Below are positions 33,365 to 42,001 of a stretch of DNA of 64,000 bases, in pieces. The position numbers and the translations under genes were made by a program. The stretch's first letter is position 1. Every line of letters begins with the position of its first letter. This DNA comes from CAWDYA01 sp963806495 (GTDB lineage: Bacteria; Acidobacteriota; Polarisedimenticolia; JACPZX01; DASXTC01): contig CAWDYA010000005.1 in assembly GCA_963806495.1 (NCBI GenBank), forward strand, positions 124,001-188,000. Reading direction: 5' to 3'. A model generated the notes under the pieces. That model worked only from the letters and a program-made list of their open reading frames with translations, was not told the DNA's origin and ran no database searches.

Positions 33365-33547
33365 ATGCCCAATCCGAAACGACGCCACTCGAAAGCAAGG
33401 CGAGACCGGCGGCGCGCGCACGACGCCCTGTCCGCCCCCGCGGCGAGCGAGTGCCCGCACTGCCACGAGGTCAAGTCCCCCCACCGGGTCTGCCCGCATT
33501 GCGGCCACTACAAGGGCCGCGAAGTCATCGAGGTGAAGAACATCTGA
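33365..33547 (+). CDS. rpmF: 50S ribosomal protein L32
   Basis: 60 residues from ATG 33365, with AGGAGGA upstream. The start MPNPKRRHSKARRDRRRAHD is typical. Two CxxC pairs (CPHCHE and CPHCGHYKG) form a zinc ribbon. The stop overlaps the plsX start by one base (TGATG). Confidence 0.97.
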   Translation: MPNPKRRHSKARRDRRRAHDALSAPAASECPHCHEVKSPHRVCPHCGHYKGREVIEVKNI

Positions 33548-34569
33548 TGGCCGTCGTCATCGCACTCGATGCGATGGGCGGCGATCATGCGCCCTCCTCC
33601 GTGGTCGAGGGCGCCGTCCTCGCGTCGCGCGAGTATCCTCATCGTCTTCTGCTCGTCGGGAGACAGGAGGATATCGGCGCCGAGCTGCAACGGCACGGGC
33701 TGCCGCCTTCCGGTGGCGGCCTCATCGGCGTGCACGACGCCCGCGAGGTCATCGAGATGCACGAGTCGCCTGCTCTGGCGCTGCGCCAGAAGAAGCACTC
33801 CTCGATCCGGGTGGCGTGCCAGCTCGTACGGGAGGGGGCCGCCCAGGGGATGGTCTCGGCGGGCAACACCGGGGCCGTCATGGTGACCGCCAAGGTGGTG
33901 ATGGGCACCCTGCACGGCGTGGACCGCCCGGCCGTCATGGCCGTGCTGCCCAACCTGCGCGGCCGGTCGGTGTGGCTCGACGTCGGTGCCAACATCGATC
34001 CGAAGCCGGAGCACCTGATGCAGTTCGCGGTCATGGGCCAGATCTACTCCAGGAAGATCCTCGGCGTCGAGAACCCGCGCGTGGGCGTGCTGAGCATCGG
34101 CTCGGAGGAGACCAAGGGCAATGCCGTGACCCGCGAGGTGCTCAGACAGCTCCGGGGCGGAGAGATGAACTTCATCGGAAACGTGGAAGGCCGCGACATC
34201 TTCAATGGCCGCGCGGATGTCATCGTGTCGGATGGATTCACGGGCAACGTGAGCCTCAAGGCGATCGAGAGCGTCGCCGAAATGCTTGCCGTTCTCCTGC
34301 GGCAGGAGATACGCGCCACCTGGAGCGCACGGCTGGGCTATCTCTTCGCTCGCGGGGCGTTCCGCAGGTTCAAGAAGAAGATCGATTACGCCGAGTATGG
34401 CGGGATGCCGCTGCTCGGGGTTCGCGGCAGCGCGATCATCTGTCATGGACGCTCCTCGCCCCGCGCGATCAAGAATGCCGTGAGGGTCGCCGCCGAGGCG
34501 ATCGAGAGCCGCGTCAATGATCGGATCCAGGAGGTGATGACCTCCCGGCTCCACCTCGAGGCTGTGTGA
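33547..34569 (+). CDS. plsX: Phosphate acyltransferase PlsX
   Basis: 340 residues from ATG 33547. Family motifs are ALDAMGGDHAP, SAGNTGAVM, LDVGANID and DGFTGNVSLK. It converts acyl-ACP to acyl-phosphate, the donor for PlsY (encoded at 801). It heads the fatty-acid part of the operon; fabH, often next, is absent and fabD follows after 7 bases. Confidence 0.96.
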   Translation: MAVVIALDAMGGDHAPSSVVEGAVLASREYPHRLLLVGRQEDIGAELQRHGLPPSGGGLIGVHDAREVIEMHESPALALRQKKHSSIRVACQLVREGAAQGMVSAGNTGAVMVTAKVVMGTLHGVDRPAVMAVLPNLRGRSVWLDVGANIDPKPEHLMQFAVMGQIYSRKILGVENPRVGVLSIGSEETKGNAVTREVLRQLRGGEMNFIGNVEGRDIFNGRADVIVSDGFTGNVSLKAIESVAEMLAVLLRQEIRATWSARLGYLFARGAFRRFKKKIDYAEYGGMPLLGVRGSAIICHGRSSPRAIKNAVRVAAEAIESRVNDRIQEVMTSRLHLEAV

Positions 34570-34576
34570 GGCGAAC

Positions 34577-35509
34577 ATGAGGGCTTTCGTCTTTCCGGGA
34601 CAGGGGTCGCAGGTCGTCGGCATGGGGCGGGATCTCGCCGAGACCTGGCCCGTATGCCGCCAGACCTACGCGGAGGCCGATTCGGTGCTCGGTTTCGAGC
34701 TGTCACGGGTCTGTTTCGAGGGACCCGAGGACCGGCTCCAGCTCACGGCGATCGCCCAGCCGGCCATCCTGACCACGAGCGTGGCCGCGCTGCGCGCGCT
34801 CGAGGAGCGCGGAGTGAAACCCGATGTGGTGGCCGGACACAGCCTCGGAGAGTATTCCGCGCTGGTGGCCGCCGGCTCGCTGCGCTTCGCCGACGCGGTC
34901 GCGATCGTGCACAAGCGCGGGCGGTACATGCAGGAGGCCGTCCCGGTGGGTGAGGGAGCCATGGCGGCGATCATGGGCCTGGACATCGAGACGGTCGAGA
35001 CGCTGTGCCGGGACGCCGCCCGGCCCGGACACCGGGTGGTGTCGCCGGCCAACAGGAACGCTCCCTCCCAGATCGTAATCTCCGGGCACGCCGACGCCGT
35101 CGACAGGGCGATCGCGCTCGCGCAGGAGCGGGGCGCGCGTCGGGCGATCCGCCTCAACGTGAGCGCGCCGTTTCACTGCTCCCTCATGGCGCCGGCCGCT
35201 GAACGGCTCTCTCAGGATCTCGAACGGACCGACTTCGCCGACCTCGCCGTGCCGCTCGTCACCAACGTCGACGGGCGTCCGATCCGCTCCGGTGCCGAGG
35301 CACGCGAGTCGCTCACCCGTCAGGTGACGGCGCCCGTGCTCTGGGATGACGGAGTGAGGGCCCTCGCGGCGATGGGAGTCGACCGGGCGCTCGAGGTCGG
35401 CCCCGGCCGCGTGCTGGCGGGCCTCATCAAGCGGATCGAGCCGGGCATATCCACCGCCTCCGCCGGCGATACCGGATCGATCCAGTCCACGGAGGAATCC
35501 GTCTCATGA
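34577..35509 (+). CDS. fabD: Malonyl-CoA:ACP transacylase FabD
   Basis: 310 residues. FPGQGSQ at the N-terminus and the nucleophile Ser89 in GHSLGEYSA identify the family; the partner histidine lies in SAPFHCSLM. It loads malonate onto ACP. The end carries an extra tail of about 20 residues rich in Ser, Thr and Gly. The stop overlaps fabG by four bases (ATGA). Confidence 0.96.
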   Translation: MRAFVFPGQGSQVVGMGRDLAETWPVCRQTYAEADSVLGFELSRVCFEGPEDRLQLTAIAQPAILTTSVAALRALEERGVKPDVVAGHSLGEYSALVAAGSLRFADAVAIVHKRGRYMQEAVPVGEGAMAAIMGLDIETVETLCRDAARPGHRVVSPANRNAPSQIVISGHADAVDRAIALAQERGARRAIRLNVSAPFHCSLMAPAAERLSQDLERTDFADLAVPLVTNVDGRPIRSGAEARESLTRQVTAPVLWDDGVRALAAMGVDRALEVGPGRVLAGLIKRIEPGISTASAGDTGSIQSTEESVS

Positions 35510-36240
35510 AGCAGAAGGTCACGCTGGTGACCGGGGCCACCCGCGGCATCGGGTACGCCATCGCGCGCCGTCTCGCGGCCGAAGGCTCGGATCTGGTGCT
35601 GCTGGCACGCGACCAGGAAAGGCTGGAGGAAGTGGCGCGGGAAGCCGCCGCCTCGGGCGTGCGCGCTCTCGCCATCGCCGCCGACATGGCCGACGGGGAC
35701 GCCGTGGAGGCGGCGGTGCAGAAAGCGCTCTCGGAATTCGGCGCGCTGCATCACCTCGTCGCAAACGCCGGCATCACGGCGGACCAGCTCACCATGCGCC
35801 TCAAGCCGGGAGACTGGGATCGCGTGCTCGCGGTGAATCTCACGGGCACCTTCAGGCTCGCCCGGGCCGCCCTCGGCTCCATGCTGCGCGCGCGATACGG
35901 GCGGATCGTGGCGATCTCGTCGGTCGCAGGTCTCATGGGCAACCCGGGGCAGTCGGCATACGCTGCGTCCAAGGCCGGGATCATCGGCTTCGCGAAGTCG
36001 CTGGCCAAGGAGATCGGCTCGCGGGGCATCACGGTGAACGTCGTCGCACCGGGGCTGATAGAGACCGACATGGCCCGCGCTCTGCCGGAAAGCCGCCGCG
36101 AGCAGATGATTTCGCAGGTTCCGCTCGGCCGTCTCGGCAAGCCCGAGGAAATCTCGGCGGCGGTGTCCTTCCTCCTGGGCGAAGAAGCCTCTTACATCAC
36201 GGGCGCCGTGCTCAACGTGAGCGGTGGTCTGTACATGTGA
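35506..36240 (+). CDS. fabG: 3-oxoacyl-ACP reductase FabG
   Basis: 244 residues. Short-chain dehydrogenase features: TGATRGIGYAIA cofactor loop, NAGIT, and the catalytic Tyr152 and Lys156 in SAYAASKAG. The ending ITGAVLNVSGGLYM is standard for FabG. It reduces 3-ketoacyl-ACP with NADPH in fatty acid elongation. It is coupled to fabD and followed by acpP after 141 bases. Confidence 0.95.
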   Translation: MKQKVTLVTGATRGIGYAIARRLAAEGSDLVLLARDQERLEEVAREAAASGVRALAIAADMADGDAVEAAVQKALSEFGALHHLVANAGITADQLTMRLKPGDWDRVLAVNLTGTFRLARAALGSMLRARYGRIVAISSVAGLMGNPGQSAYAASKAGIIGFAKSLAKEIGSRGITVNVVAPGLIETDMARALPESRREQMISQVPLGRLGKPEEISAAVSFLLGEEASYITGAVLNVSGGLYM

Positions 36241-36299
36241 TCGCACGTCGACCGCCCGCGCACCGGCCGGTTTTTGACGCGCGGGGCCCCGGAGGCGTG

Positions 36300-36308
36300 T
36301 GCTAGACT
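36300..36308 (+). promoter_or_regulatory. Possible extended -10 promoter upstream of acpP
   Basis: TGC followed by TAGACT (36303-36308), 73 bases before the acpP ATG, in the 141-base gap after fabG. A TTGACG at 36274-36279 lies 23 bases upstream, too far for a normal pair. An extra promoter for the abundant ACP would be usual. Confidence 0.35.
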
Positions 36309-36381
36309 GGCATTCCTTTTTCGTGAGAGGAAGGTTGATCAGGTTCGTCTTGATCGGTCAAGGTCAAATCGGAGGTTGTGA

Positions 36382-36612
36382 ATGAACATCGAGGAAAAGG
36401 TCAAGGGGATTATCGTCGAGCAACTCGGCGTGGATGAAGCCGAGGTCACCCCCACGGCCTCCTTTGTCGAGGATCTGGGCGCCGATTCGCTCGATCAGGT
36501 CGAGCTCGTCATGGCGCTCGAGGAAGAGTTCAAGCTCGAGATCAGCGACGAGGACGCCGAGAAGATCAAGACCGTCCAGGACGCCGTCAAGTACATCACC
36601 GAGCACAAGTAG
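36382..36612 (+). CDS. acpP: Acyl carrier protein
   Basis: 76 residues, highly acidic. The phosphopantetheine attachment Ser36 is in GADSLDQVELVMALEE. Length, charge and the closing DAVKYI are typical. It carries the growing acyl chain for FabD, FabG and FabF, encoded on both sides. Confidence 0.98.
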   Translation: MNIEEKVKGIIVEQLGVDEAEVTPTASFVEDLGADSLDQVELVMALEEEFKLEISDEDAEKIKTVQDAVKYITEHK

Positions 36613-36651
36613 TCCCGGCTGCTTCACGAAGCCGCAACCTCGGCGGGAATC

Positions 36652-37893
36652 ATGGAGAGACGTGTCGTCATAACGGGGGTCGGTCTCGTCAGTCCCCTCG
36701 GCATCGGAACCCAGGAGAACTGGGAGTCCCTTCTCGCGGGCCGTAGCGGCATCGGCCCGATCACACGGTTCGATGCCACCGACTATCCCGCCAGAATCGC
36801 GGGCGAGGTCAGGAACTTCGACCCGGCGGCCTACAGCCCCGCGAAGGAAGTCAAGAAGAGCGACATCTTCATCCATTACGCTCTGGCCGCCACCCAGTTC
36901 GCGATGGAGGACTCGCGGCTCAGGATCGACCCGTCCAACGCGGAGCGCGTGGGGGTGTACATCGGCTCGGGTATCGGGGGGCTTCCCTCGATCGAGCGGC
37001 AGCACGCGGAGCTGCTCGAGAAGGGACCGCGCCGGATCTCTCCGTTCTTCATCGTCGGCCTCATCGTCAACCTGGCGTCGGGGCAGGTCTCGATCCGCTA
37101 CGGCGCGAAGGGGCCGAACATGGCCAACTCGACGGCCTGCTCCACGGGCACGCATGCCATCGGCGACTCCGCACGAATGATCGCCCGCGGTGACGCCGAC
37201 GCGATGATCTGCGGTGGCGCCGAGGGCGTCGTGACCCCGCTCGCCGTGGGTGGATTCTCCGCGATGAGGGCGTTGTCGACGCGCAACGACGACCCCCGCG
37301 CGGCCAGCCGCCCGTTCGACGCCGATCGGGACGGTTTCGTGATCGGCGAAGGGGCGGGCATCGTGATCCTCGAGGAAATGTCCCACGCGCGGCGCCGCGA
37401 CGCGACCATCTACGCCGAAGTGGCGGGCTACGGCGTCAGCGCCGATGCGTTCCATATCTCGGCCCCTTCCGAGGACGCGGACGGGCCCATTCGGGTGATG
37501 AAGAACGCGCTCGCCGACGCGGGCGTCCAGCCCGAGGAAGTGGACTATATCAACGCGCACGGCACCTCGACCCCGATCGGCGATCGGATCGAGACGACCG
37601 CGATCAAGAGCGTCTTCGGCGAGCACGCGCGCTCGCTCGCCGTGTCTTCCACCAAGTCGATGACCGGACACCTGCTCGGCGCCGCGGGAGGCCTCGAGAC
37701 CGGCATCGCGGCACTCGTCGTCCGGCACGGCATCATCCCGCCGACGACAAACTACCGGACCCCCGATCCCGATTGCGATCTCGACTACGTGCCGAACGCG
37801 GCGCGCGAGCGCGAGGTCCGATACGCGCTCAACAACTCCTTCGGATTCGGGGGTACCAACGCCAGCATCCTGCTCAAGAGGTTCGAAGAGTGA
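36652..37893 (+). CDS. fabF: 3-oxoacyl-ACP synthase II FabF
   Basis: 413 residues. The start RRVVITGVGLVSPLG, the catalytic Cys163 in TACSTGTHA, and the histidines in HGTSTPIGD and NSFGFGGTN are the Cys-His-His set of KAS II. It extends acyl-ACP by two carbons. Its last bases overlap the GTG start of etfB, so transcription probably runs on into the ETF genes. Confidence 0.96.
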   Translation: MERRVVITGVGLVSPLGIGTQENWESLLAGRSGIGPITRFDATDYPARIAGEVRNFDPAAYSPAKEVKKSDIFIHYALAATQFAMEDSRLRIDPSNAERVGVYIGSGIGGLPSIERQHAELLEKGPRRISPFFIVGLIVNLASGQVSIRYGAKGPNMANSTACSTGTHAIGDSARMIARGDADAMICGGAEGVVTPLAVGGFSAMRALSTRNDDPRAASRPFDADRDGFVIGEGAGIVILEEMSHARRRDATIYAEVAGYGVSADAFHISAPSEDADGPIRVMKNALADAGVQPEEVDYINAHGTSTPIGDRIETTAIKSVFGEHARSLAVSSTKSMTGHLLGAAGGLETGIAALVVRHGIIPPTTNYRTPDPDCDLDYVPNAAREREVRYALNNSFGFGGTNASILLKRFEE

Positions 37894-38675
37894 AAATCGT
37901 TGTCGCAATAAAACAGGTACCCGATACCGAGACCAAGGTGGTGATCGGCGCCGACGGCCGATCCATCGACGAATCCAATGTCACCTGGATCGTCAACCCC
38001 TATGACGAGTACGCGATGGAAGAGGCTCTCAAGCTCAAGGAGGCCGCGGGCGGGGAGGTGATCGTGCTCACCGTCGGTCCCGCTCGCTCCGCCACGGCAC
38101 TGAGGACCTGCCTGGCGATGGGCGCCGATCGGGCCATCCATCTCAAGGACGCCGCCTTCGAGGGATCCGACTCCCTCGGGCTCGCACGCATTCTGGCCGC
38201 CGCGATCCGCCCCATCGAGCCCGACATGATTTTCGTGGGCCAGTATGCGGTGGGGACGGACAACCGGCAGCTCGGGATGATGCTCGCCGAGCTCCTCGAC
38301 ATGCCCCATATCTCCGTCGTCACGAAGCTGCAGATGGCCGAATCGGGGCTGACCGCGCATCGCGAGATCGAGGGTGGGCACGAGGTCGTGCAGTCGAGCC
38401 TCCCGTGCGTCATCACCGCACAGAAAGGCCTCAACGAGCCTCGTTACGCCAGCCTCAAGGGGATCATGGCGGCCAAGAAGAAGCCGCTCGAGGAGAAGGA
38501 CGCCGCGGCGATCGGTATCGACGCCAGCACGGTGGGCGCCGCGGGCGCAAAAGCATTCCTGGCCCGGATGGAGCTGCCCCCCCCGAAGCAGCCCGGGAAG
38601 ATCTTCAAGGATGACATGGAGACGGCGGTGCGCGAGGTGGTCCGTCTCCTTCACGAAGAAGCGAAGGTGATCTAG
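37890..38675 (+). CDS. etfB: Electron transfer flavoprotein beta subunit
   Basis: 261 residues from GTG 37890, beginning VKIVVAIKQVPDTE, which is diagnostic. NPYDEYAMEEALKLKE and GADRAIHL are also typical, and AMP-binding residues lie in this subunit. With EtfA it passes electrons from acyl-CoA and other dehydrogenases to the quinone pool. It overlaps fabF by four bases and etfA by one base. Confidence 0.94.
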   Translation: MKIVVAIKQVPDTETKVVIGADGRSIDESNVTWIVNPYDEYAMEEALKLKEAAGGEVIVLTVGPARSATALRTCLAMGADRAIHLKDAAFEGSDSLGLARILAAAIRPIEPDMIFVGQYAVGTDNRQLGMMLAELLDMPHISVVTKLQMAESGLTAHREIEGGHEVVQSSLPCVITAQKGLNEPRYASLKGIMAAKKKPLEEKDAAAIGIDASTVGAAGAKAFLARMELPPPKQPGKIFKDDMETAVREVVRLLHEEAKVI

Positions 38676-39655
38676 TGCCTGGAGTCCTGGTTTTTGCGGA
38701 ACAGAGAGACGGCAGCATCAAGAAACCGGCGCTCGAAGCGGTGTCGGAAGGGCGCAGGATGGCGGATGCCCTCGGTGGCACGCTGACGGCGCTTCTCATA
38801 GGCGGTGCCGATACCCCGACCGAGGCGCTCAAGCGTCTCGGTGTCGATCGCCTCGCCATGGTGACGGATCCCCGCCTCGCCCTGTACGTACCCGAAGCGT
38901 ACACGCGGGGGGCGGCGGCCGCGGTGGCCGCGGCCGACCCGGACCTTGTTCTCATGGCGGCCACGGCACAGGGCAAGGACCTCGCCCCGCGGCTCGCCGC
39001 GAGGCTCGAGACCGGCCTCGCCTCGGACTGCACAGCCCTGGCGGCCTCGTCCGCGCAGGTGACGGCGACACGCCCCGTCTATTCGGGCAAAGCGATCGCC
39101 ACCGTGAACTTCAAGGACGCCCGTCCCGCCATGGCCACGCTCCGGCCCAACGTTTTCTCCGTCCTGTCCGAGGACCGCAAGGGGGAACTCGAGACCCTCG
39201 CCGTGAGCGTGAGCTTCGAGGACAAGGACTTCCGGTGCAAGGTCACCTCGATTGAATCAGGCGAGGGGGGCACCCTCGACGTCGCCGAGGCCGACATCGT
39301 GGTATCGGGCGGTCGCGCCATGAAGGGGCCGGAGAACTTCAGCTATATCCGGGATCTCGCCGAGGCGCTCGGCGGCGCCGTGGGAGCGTCCCGCGCGGCC
39401 GTCGATGCCGGCTGGATCGACCACCAGTTTCAGGTCGGGCAGACGGGCAAGGTCGTCTCCCCGGTGCTCTATATCGCTGCGGGGATCTCGGGCGCGATCC
39501 AGCATCTCGCGGGGATGTCCTCTTCGAAGGTTATCGTCGCCATCAACAAGGACGCGGACGCCCCGATCTTCAAGATCGCGGACTACGGGATCGTCGGCGA
39601 CCTGTACGAGGTCATCCCGAAGATGATCGAGGAGATCCGCAAGGTCAAGAGCTGA
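38675..39655 (+). CDS. etfA: Electron transfer flavoprotein alpha subunit
   Basis: 326 residues from GTG 38675. The C-terminal FAD-binding domain shows GASRAAVDAGW, QVGQTGKVVSP, YIAAGISGAIQH and INKDADAPIFKIADYG, all hallmarks. The N-terminal part starts GVLVFAEQRDG. It forms the heterodimer with EtfB. It ends the operon; 18 bases later the convergent GAPDH-like gene ends. Confidence 0.95.
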   Translation: MPGVLVFAEQRDGSIKKPALEAVSEGRRMADALGGTLTALLIGGADTPTEALKRLGVDRLAMVTDPRLALYVPEAYTRGAAAAVAAADPDLVLMAATAQGKDLAPRLAARLETGLASDCTALAASSAQVTATRPVYSGKAIATVNFKDARPAMATLRPNVFSVLSEDRKGELETLAVSVSFEDKDFRCKVTSIESGEGGTLDVAEADIVVSGGRAMKGPENFSYIRDLAEALGGAVGASRAAVDAGWIDHQFQVGQTGKVVSPVLYIAAGISGAIQHLAGMSSSKVIVAINKDADAPIFKIADYGIVGDLYEVIPKMIEEIRKVKS

Positions 39656-39673
39656 AGCGCAGGCGGCCGGCTC

Positions 39674-40744
39674 CTAGACTTCCTCGAAGAAGTACGGCTT
39701 CATGCACTGGATCTTCTCTTCGTAGGTGTTCGGATACAGGAACCACGTCGCCGCGGCCACCGACGACAGCAGCGGGTTGCCGTCCTGGGGCGTGAAGCAG
39801 AACCCGATCACCTCGGTGCCGTTGTTGACCGTCAGACTCGGCACCGCGACCACGGTCTGGCTCAGAATACGGCCGTAGTGCCCGTAGTCCCGCCCGAACG
39901 AGAAGATGCTGTTCGCCGACATCTTGTAGCTGAGGGCCACCCGGTCGTTCGCCTTGAGCCTCCGGATGATCTCGTCCGTGGTCACCTTCCGCTTGAGGCG
40001 GATGTTGAACCAGATGCTGTGCATGTACTGCGTGTTGACCTTGATGGCCGATGAAAAGATGTTGCCCAGGTCGACTCCCATCGTGTTGAACAGGTGCCAG
40101 ACGTCGCGGGCATGGTGGGTTCCGAACCGCTCGTCCTTGTGCTTGCCGGCCTGGGGCGACGGGCAGAACGAGCCGTCCTGCGAGATGTCGTTGGCGCGCC
40201 GGATGCACAGGAACCGCGCCTCGACGAGATTGTCGGACCCCCCGTCCGACAGGGCGATGTTGTCCACCAGGACCGCGAGGTTGTGTGTGTTGCACGACAC
40301 GACCTGGAGGTACTGATCCTCGCCGGTCTTGAGTGCCTTGTCGTTGATGCCCCGCGCGTACGGCTTGCCGAACCCGAACTCGCTGCCCTGCGCGATGAAG
40401 CCCAGCGTGTTCTTCCGGTAGTTGTCGTACAGCTCCACCTTGTTCTGGTTGCCGACCGGCGTGCAGTCGATCACCACGCTCGCCCGCTCGAGCGCCTCTG
40501 CCGCTTCGAATTGCGGCTCGATGCCGATTTCCTTGAATCCCTCGACCGAATCCTCGTTGACGGCGAGTTTCGCGCCCCGGCGTTTCAGCTCCTTGACCTT
40601 GGAGCGGTCGGTCAGCAGCGGGGTCCTCTTGTGAAAGGTGACCTCATCGATGCCGAGAGCCGACTGCATGTTGACCAGGAGCCCGATCAGCGGCTCGCCG
40701 ATGGTCCCCGTACCCACGACATGAACGATTTTCCTGTCGGACAT
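39674..40744 (-). CDS. Archaeal-type (type II) glyceraldehyde-3-phosphate dehydrogenase homologue
   Basis: 356 residues from ATG at 40744 (minus), with GGGAGAGG upstream. The Rossmann start HVVGTGTIGEPLIG, VIDCTPVGNQNK, the active-site cysteine in VVSCNTHNL and HHARDVWHLF follow the order of archaeal GAPDH (GTIG, DCTPEG, SCNTTGL, HHGPDV). TTGL is replaced by THNL, and the protein is slightly longer than the archaeal enzymes. It may be a true GAPDH or a related dehydrogenase. It is the only minus-strand gene in this stretch. Confidence 0.7.
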   Translation of the reverse strand: MSDRKIVHVVGTGTIGEPLIGLLVNMQSALGIDEVTFHKRTPLLTDRSKVKELKRRGAKLAVNEDSVEGFKEIGIEPQFEAAEALERASVVIDCTPVGNQNKVELYDNYRKNTLGFIAQGSEFGFGKPYARGINDKALKTGEDQYLQVVSCNTHNLAVLVDNIALSDGGSDNLVEARFLCIRRANDISQDGSFCPSPQAGKHKDERFGTHHARDVWHLFNTMGVDLGNIFSSAIKVNTQYMHSIWFNIRLKRKVTTDEIIRRLKANDRVALSYKMSANSIFSFGRDYGHYGRILSQTVVAVPSLTVNNGTEVIGFCFTPQDGNPLLSSVAAATWFLYPNTYEEKIQCMKPYFFEEV

Positions 40745-41032
40745 GCGCCTCTCCCTGCCGCAGCGGCTCCGGACCTCCTGCGCACACGCCAGGCCGCGAA
40801 GTTGAAGTATCGCTTAAAGAATGAAGGCTCACCTGTCAGAGAATAACGGGATAAATGTATCGTGAACGTGCATGGGTGTCAACGACTTCCGGGCGGTCTC
40901 GCGGACACGCAAATAGGCGCCATCACTGACATAGTCCTTGACACGGTCACCGGCCCACTTTATCCTTTTGGCGTTATCTGGCAGCAGTTTCCCGGGCAGA
41001 ACCTCAAGTATCACGATAAAGGCGGGTCGCCG
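40745..41032 (+). other. 288-base divergent intergenic region before hprK
   Basis: No gene is seen. An AT-richer patch around 40805-40860 (CGCTTAAAGAATGAAGG and ATAACGGGATAAATG) could hold the minus-strand promoter of the GAPDH-like gene, and the hprK promoter is at 40938-40966. The remainder has no recognised feature. Confidence 0.5.
40938..40966 (+). promoter_or_regulatory. Sigma70-type promoter of the hprK-ptsI operon
   Basis: Perfect TTGACA (40938-40943), a 17-base spacer and TATCCT (40961-40966). The predicted start near 40973 supports ATG 41033 as the hprK start and rules out the upstream ATG at 40862. Confidence 0.75.
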
Positions 41033-42001
41033 ATGCTCCCCACCGATGTCTCCGTCCTCTCCCCGAAGATCCGCGTCCGGGATCTGATGCTGGCCGATGC
41101 ACACCACCTCGGCCTCGAGGTGATCGCAGGTGCGGCGGGGCTCGAGCGCCAGATCACCGTCCCGAGGATCCAGAAACCGGGTCTCTCACTCGCCGGGTTC
41201 GTCGAGTACATCCACCCCGGGCGGGTTCAGATCCTCGGCCAGAGCGAGATCACCTTCCTGCAGGGGATGGAGCCGGATCGCCGCAGGGACATCCTCGTCC
41301 AGGTCTGCGCCTGTGATGTCACCTGCTTCGTCTTGACCAAGAACCTGGATCCGCCCGCCGAACTGATCACCGCCGTGGAGGCGAGCGGGATCCCGCTGCT
41401 GAAGACACGGCATGTCTCATCGCAGACCATCGACGGGCTCACCCGTTTTCTCGAGGAGCGTCTCGCCCCGCGCCTGAGCATCCACGGTGTGCTGCTCGAC
41501 ATCTACGGAGTGGGCGTCCTGCTTCTCGGCGAGAGCGGAGTGGGGAAGAGCGAGTGCGCGCTCGACCTGATCGTCCGGGGGCACCGCCTCGTCTCCGACG
41601 ACATCGTCGAGATCAAGCGCACGGGCAGCGTGCTCAACGGCAGCGGGCCGGAGCTGACGCGATACCACATGGAGGTGCGGGGCCTGGGGATCATCAACAT
41701 CAAGGACCTGTTCGGCGTCGCCGCGGTGCGCTATCTCAAGGACGTCGACATGGTGGTCAAGCTGGATCCATGGCAGGAAGGCAAGGAATACGAGCGTCTG
41801 GGCCTCGACCAGCGAAGCTACGAGCTGCTCGGGATCAGCATCCCGTTTCTCGAAATGCCCGTGGCCCCGGGGCGCCATCTTTCGGTCCTCGTGGAGGTGG
41901 CGGCGCGCAACCATCTGCTGAAGACGAAGGGGTATGACCCCGCGCGCGAGCTGGCCAACCGGCTCGAAGCGCGCCTCACAGACGGGACCCTGATCCCATG
42001 A
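41033..42001 (+). CDS. hprK: HPr kinase/phosphorylase
   Basis: 322 residues from ATG 41033. The N-terminal domain is followed by the Walker A loop GESGVGKSE (residues 166-174) and the signature EVRGLGIINIKDLFG. It phosphorylates and dephosphorylates HPr on serine, here most likely Ser186 of the EIIA-HPr fusion encoded two genes on. It leads the operon hprK-rapZ-EIIA/HPr-ptsI and overlaps rapZ by four bases. Confidence 0.95.
   Translation: MLPTDVSVLSPKIRVRDLMLADAHHLGLEVIAGAAGLERQITVPRIQKPGLSLAGFVEYIHPGRVQILGQSEITFLQGMEPDRRRDILVQVCACDVTCFVLTKNLDPPAELITAVEASGIPLLKTRHVSSQTIDGLTRFLEERLAPRLSIHGVLLDIYGVGVLLLGESGVGKSECALDLIVRGHRLVSDDIVEIKRTGSVLNGSGPELTRYHMEVRGLGIINIKDLFGVAAVRYLKDVDMVVKLDPWQEGKEYERLGLDQRSYELLGISIPFLEMPVAPGRHLSVLVEVAARNHLLKTKGYDPARELANRLEARLTDGTLIP

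Noticed and set aside
36274..36308. TTGACG and TAGACT as a promoter pair for acpP
   Set aside because: The spacer is 23 bases, outside the working range; only the extended -10 is kept as a weak call.
40862..41032. Longer hprK starting at ATG 40862
   Set aside because: It would include the TTGACA/TATCCT promoter within the coding region and add residues unlike HprK.
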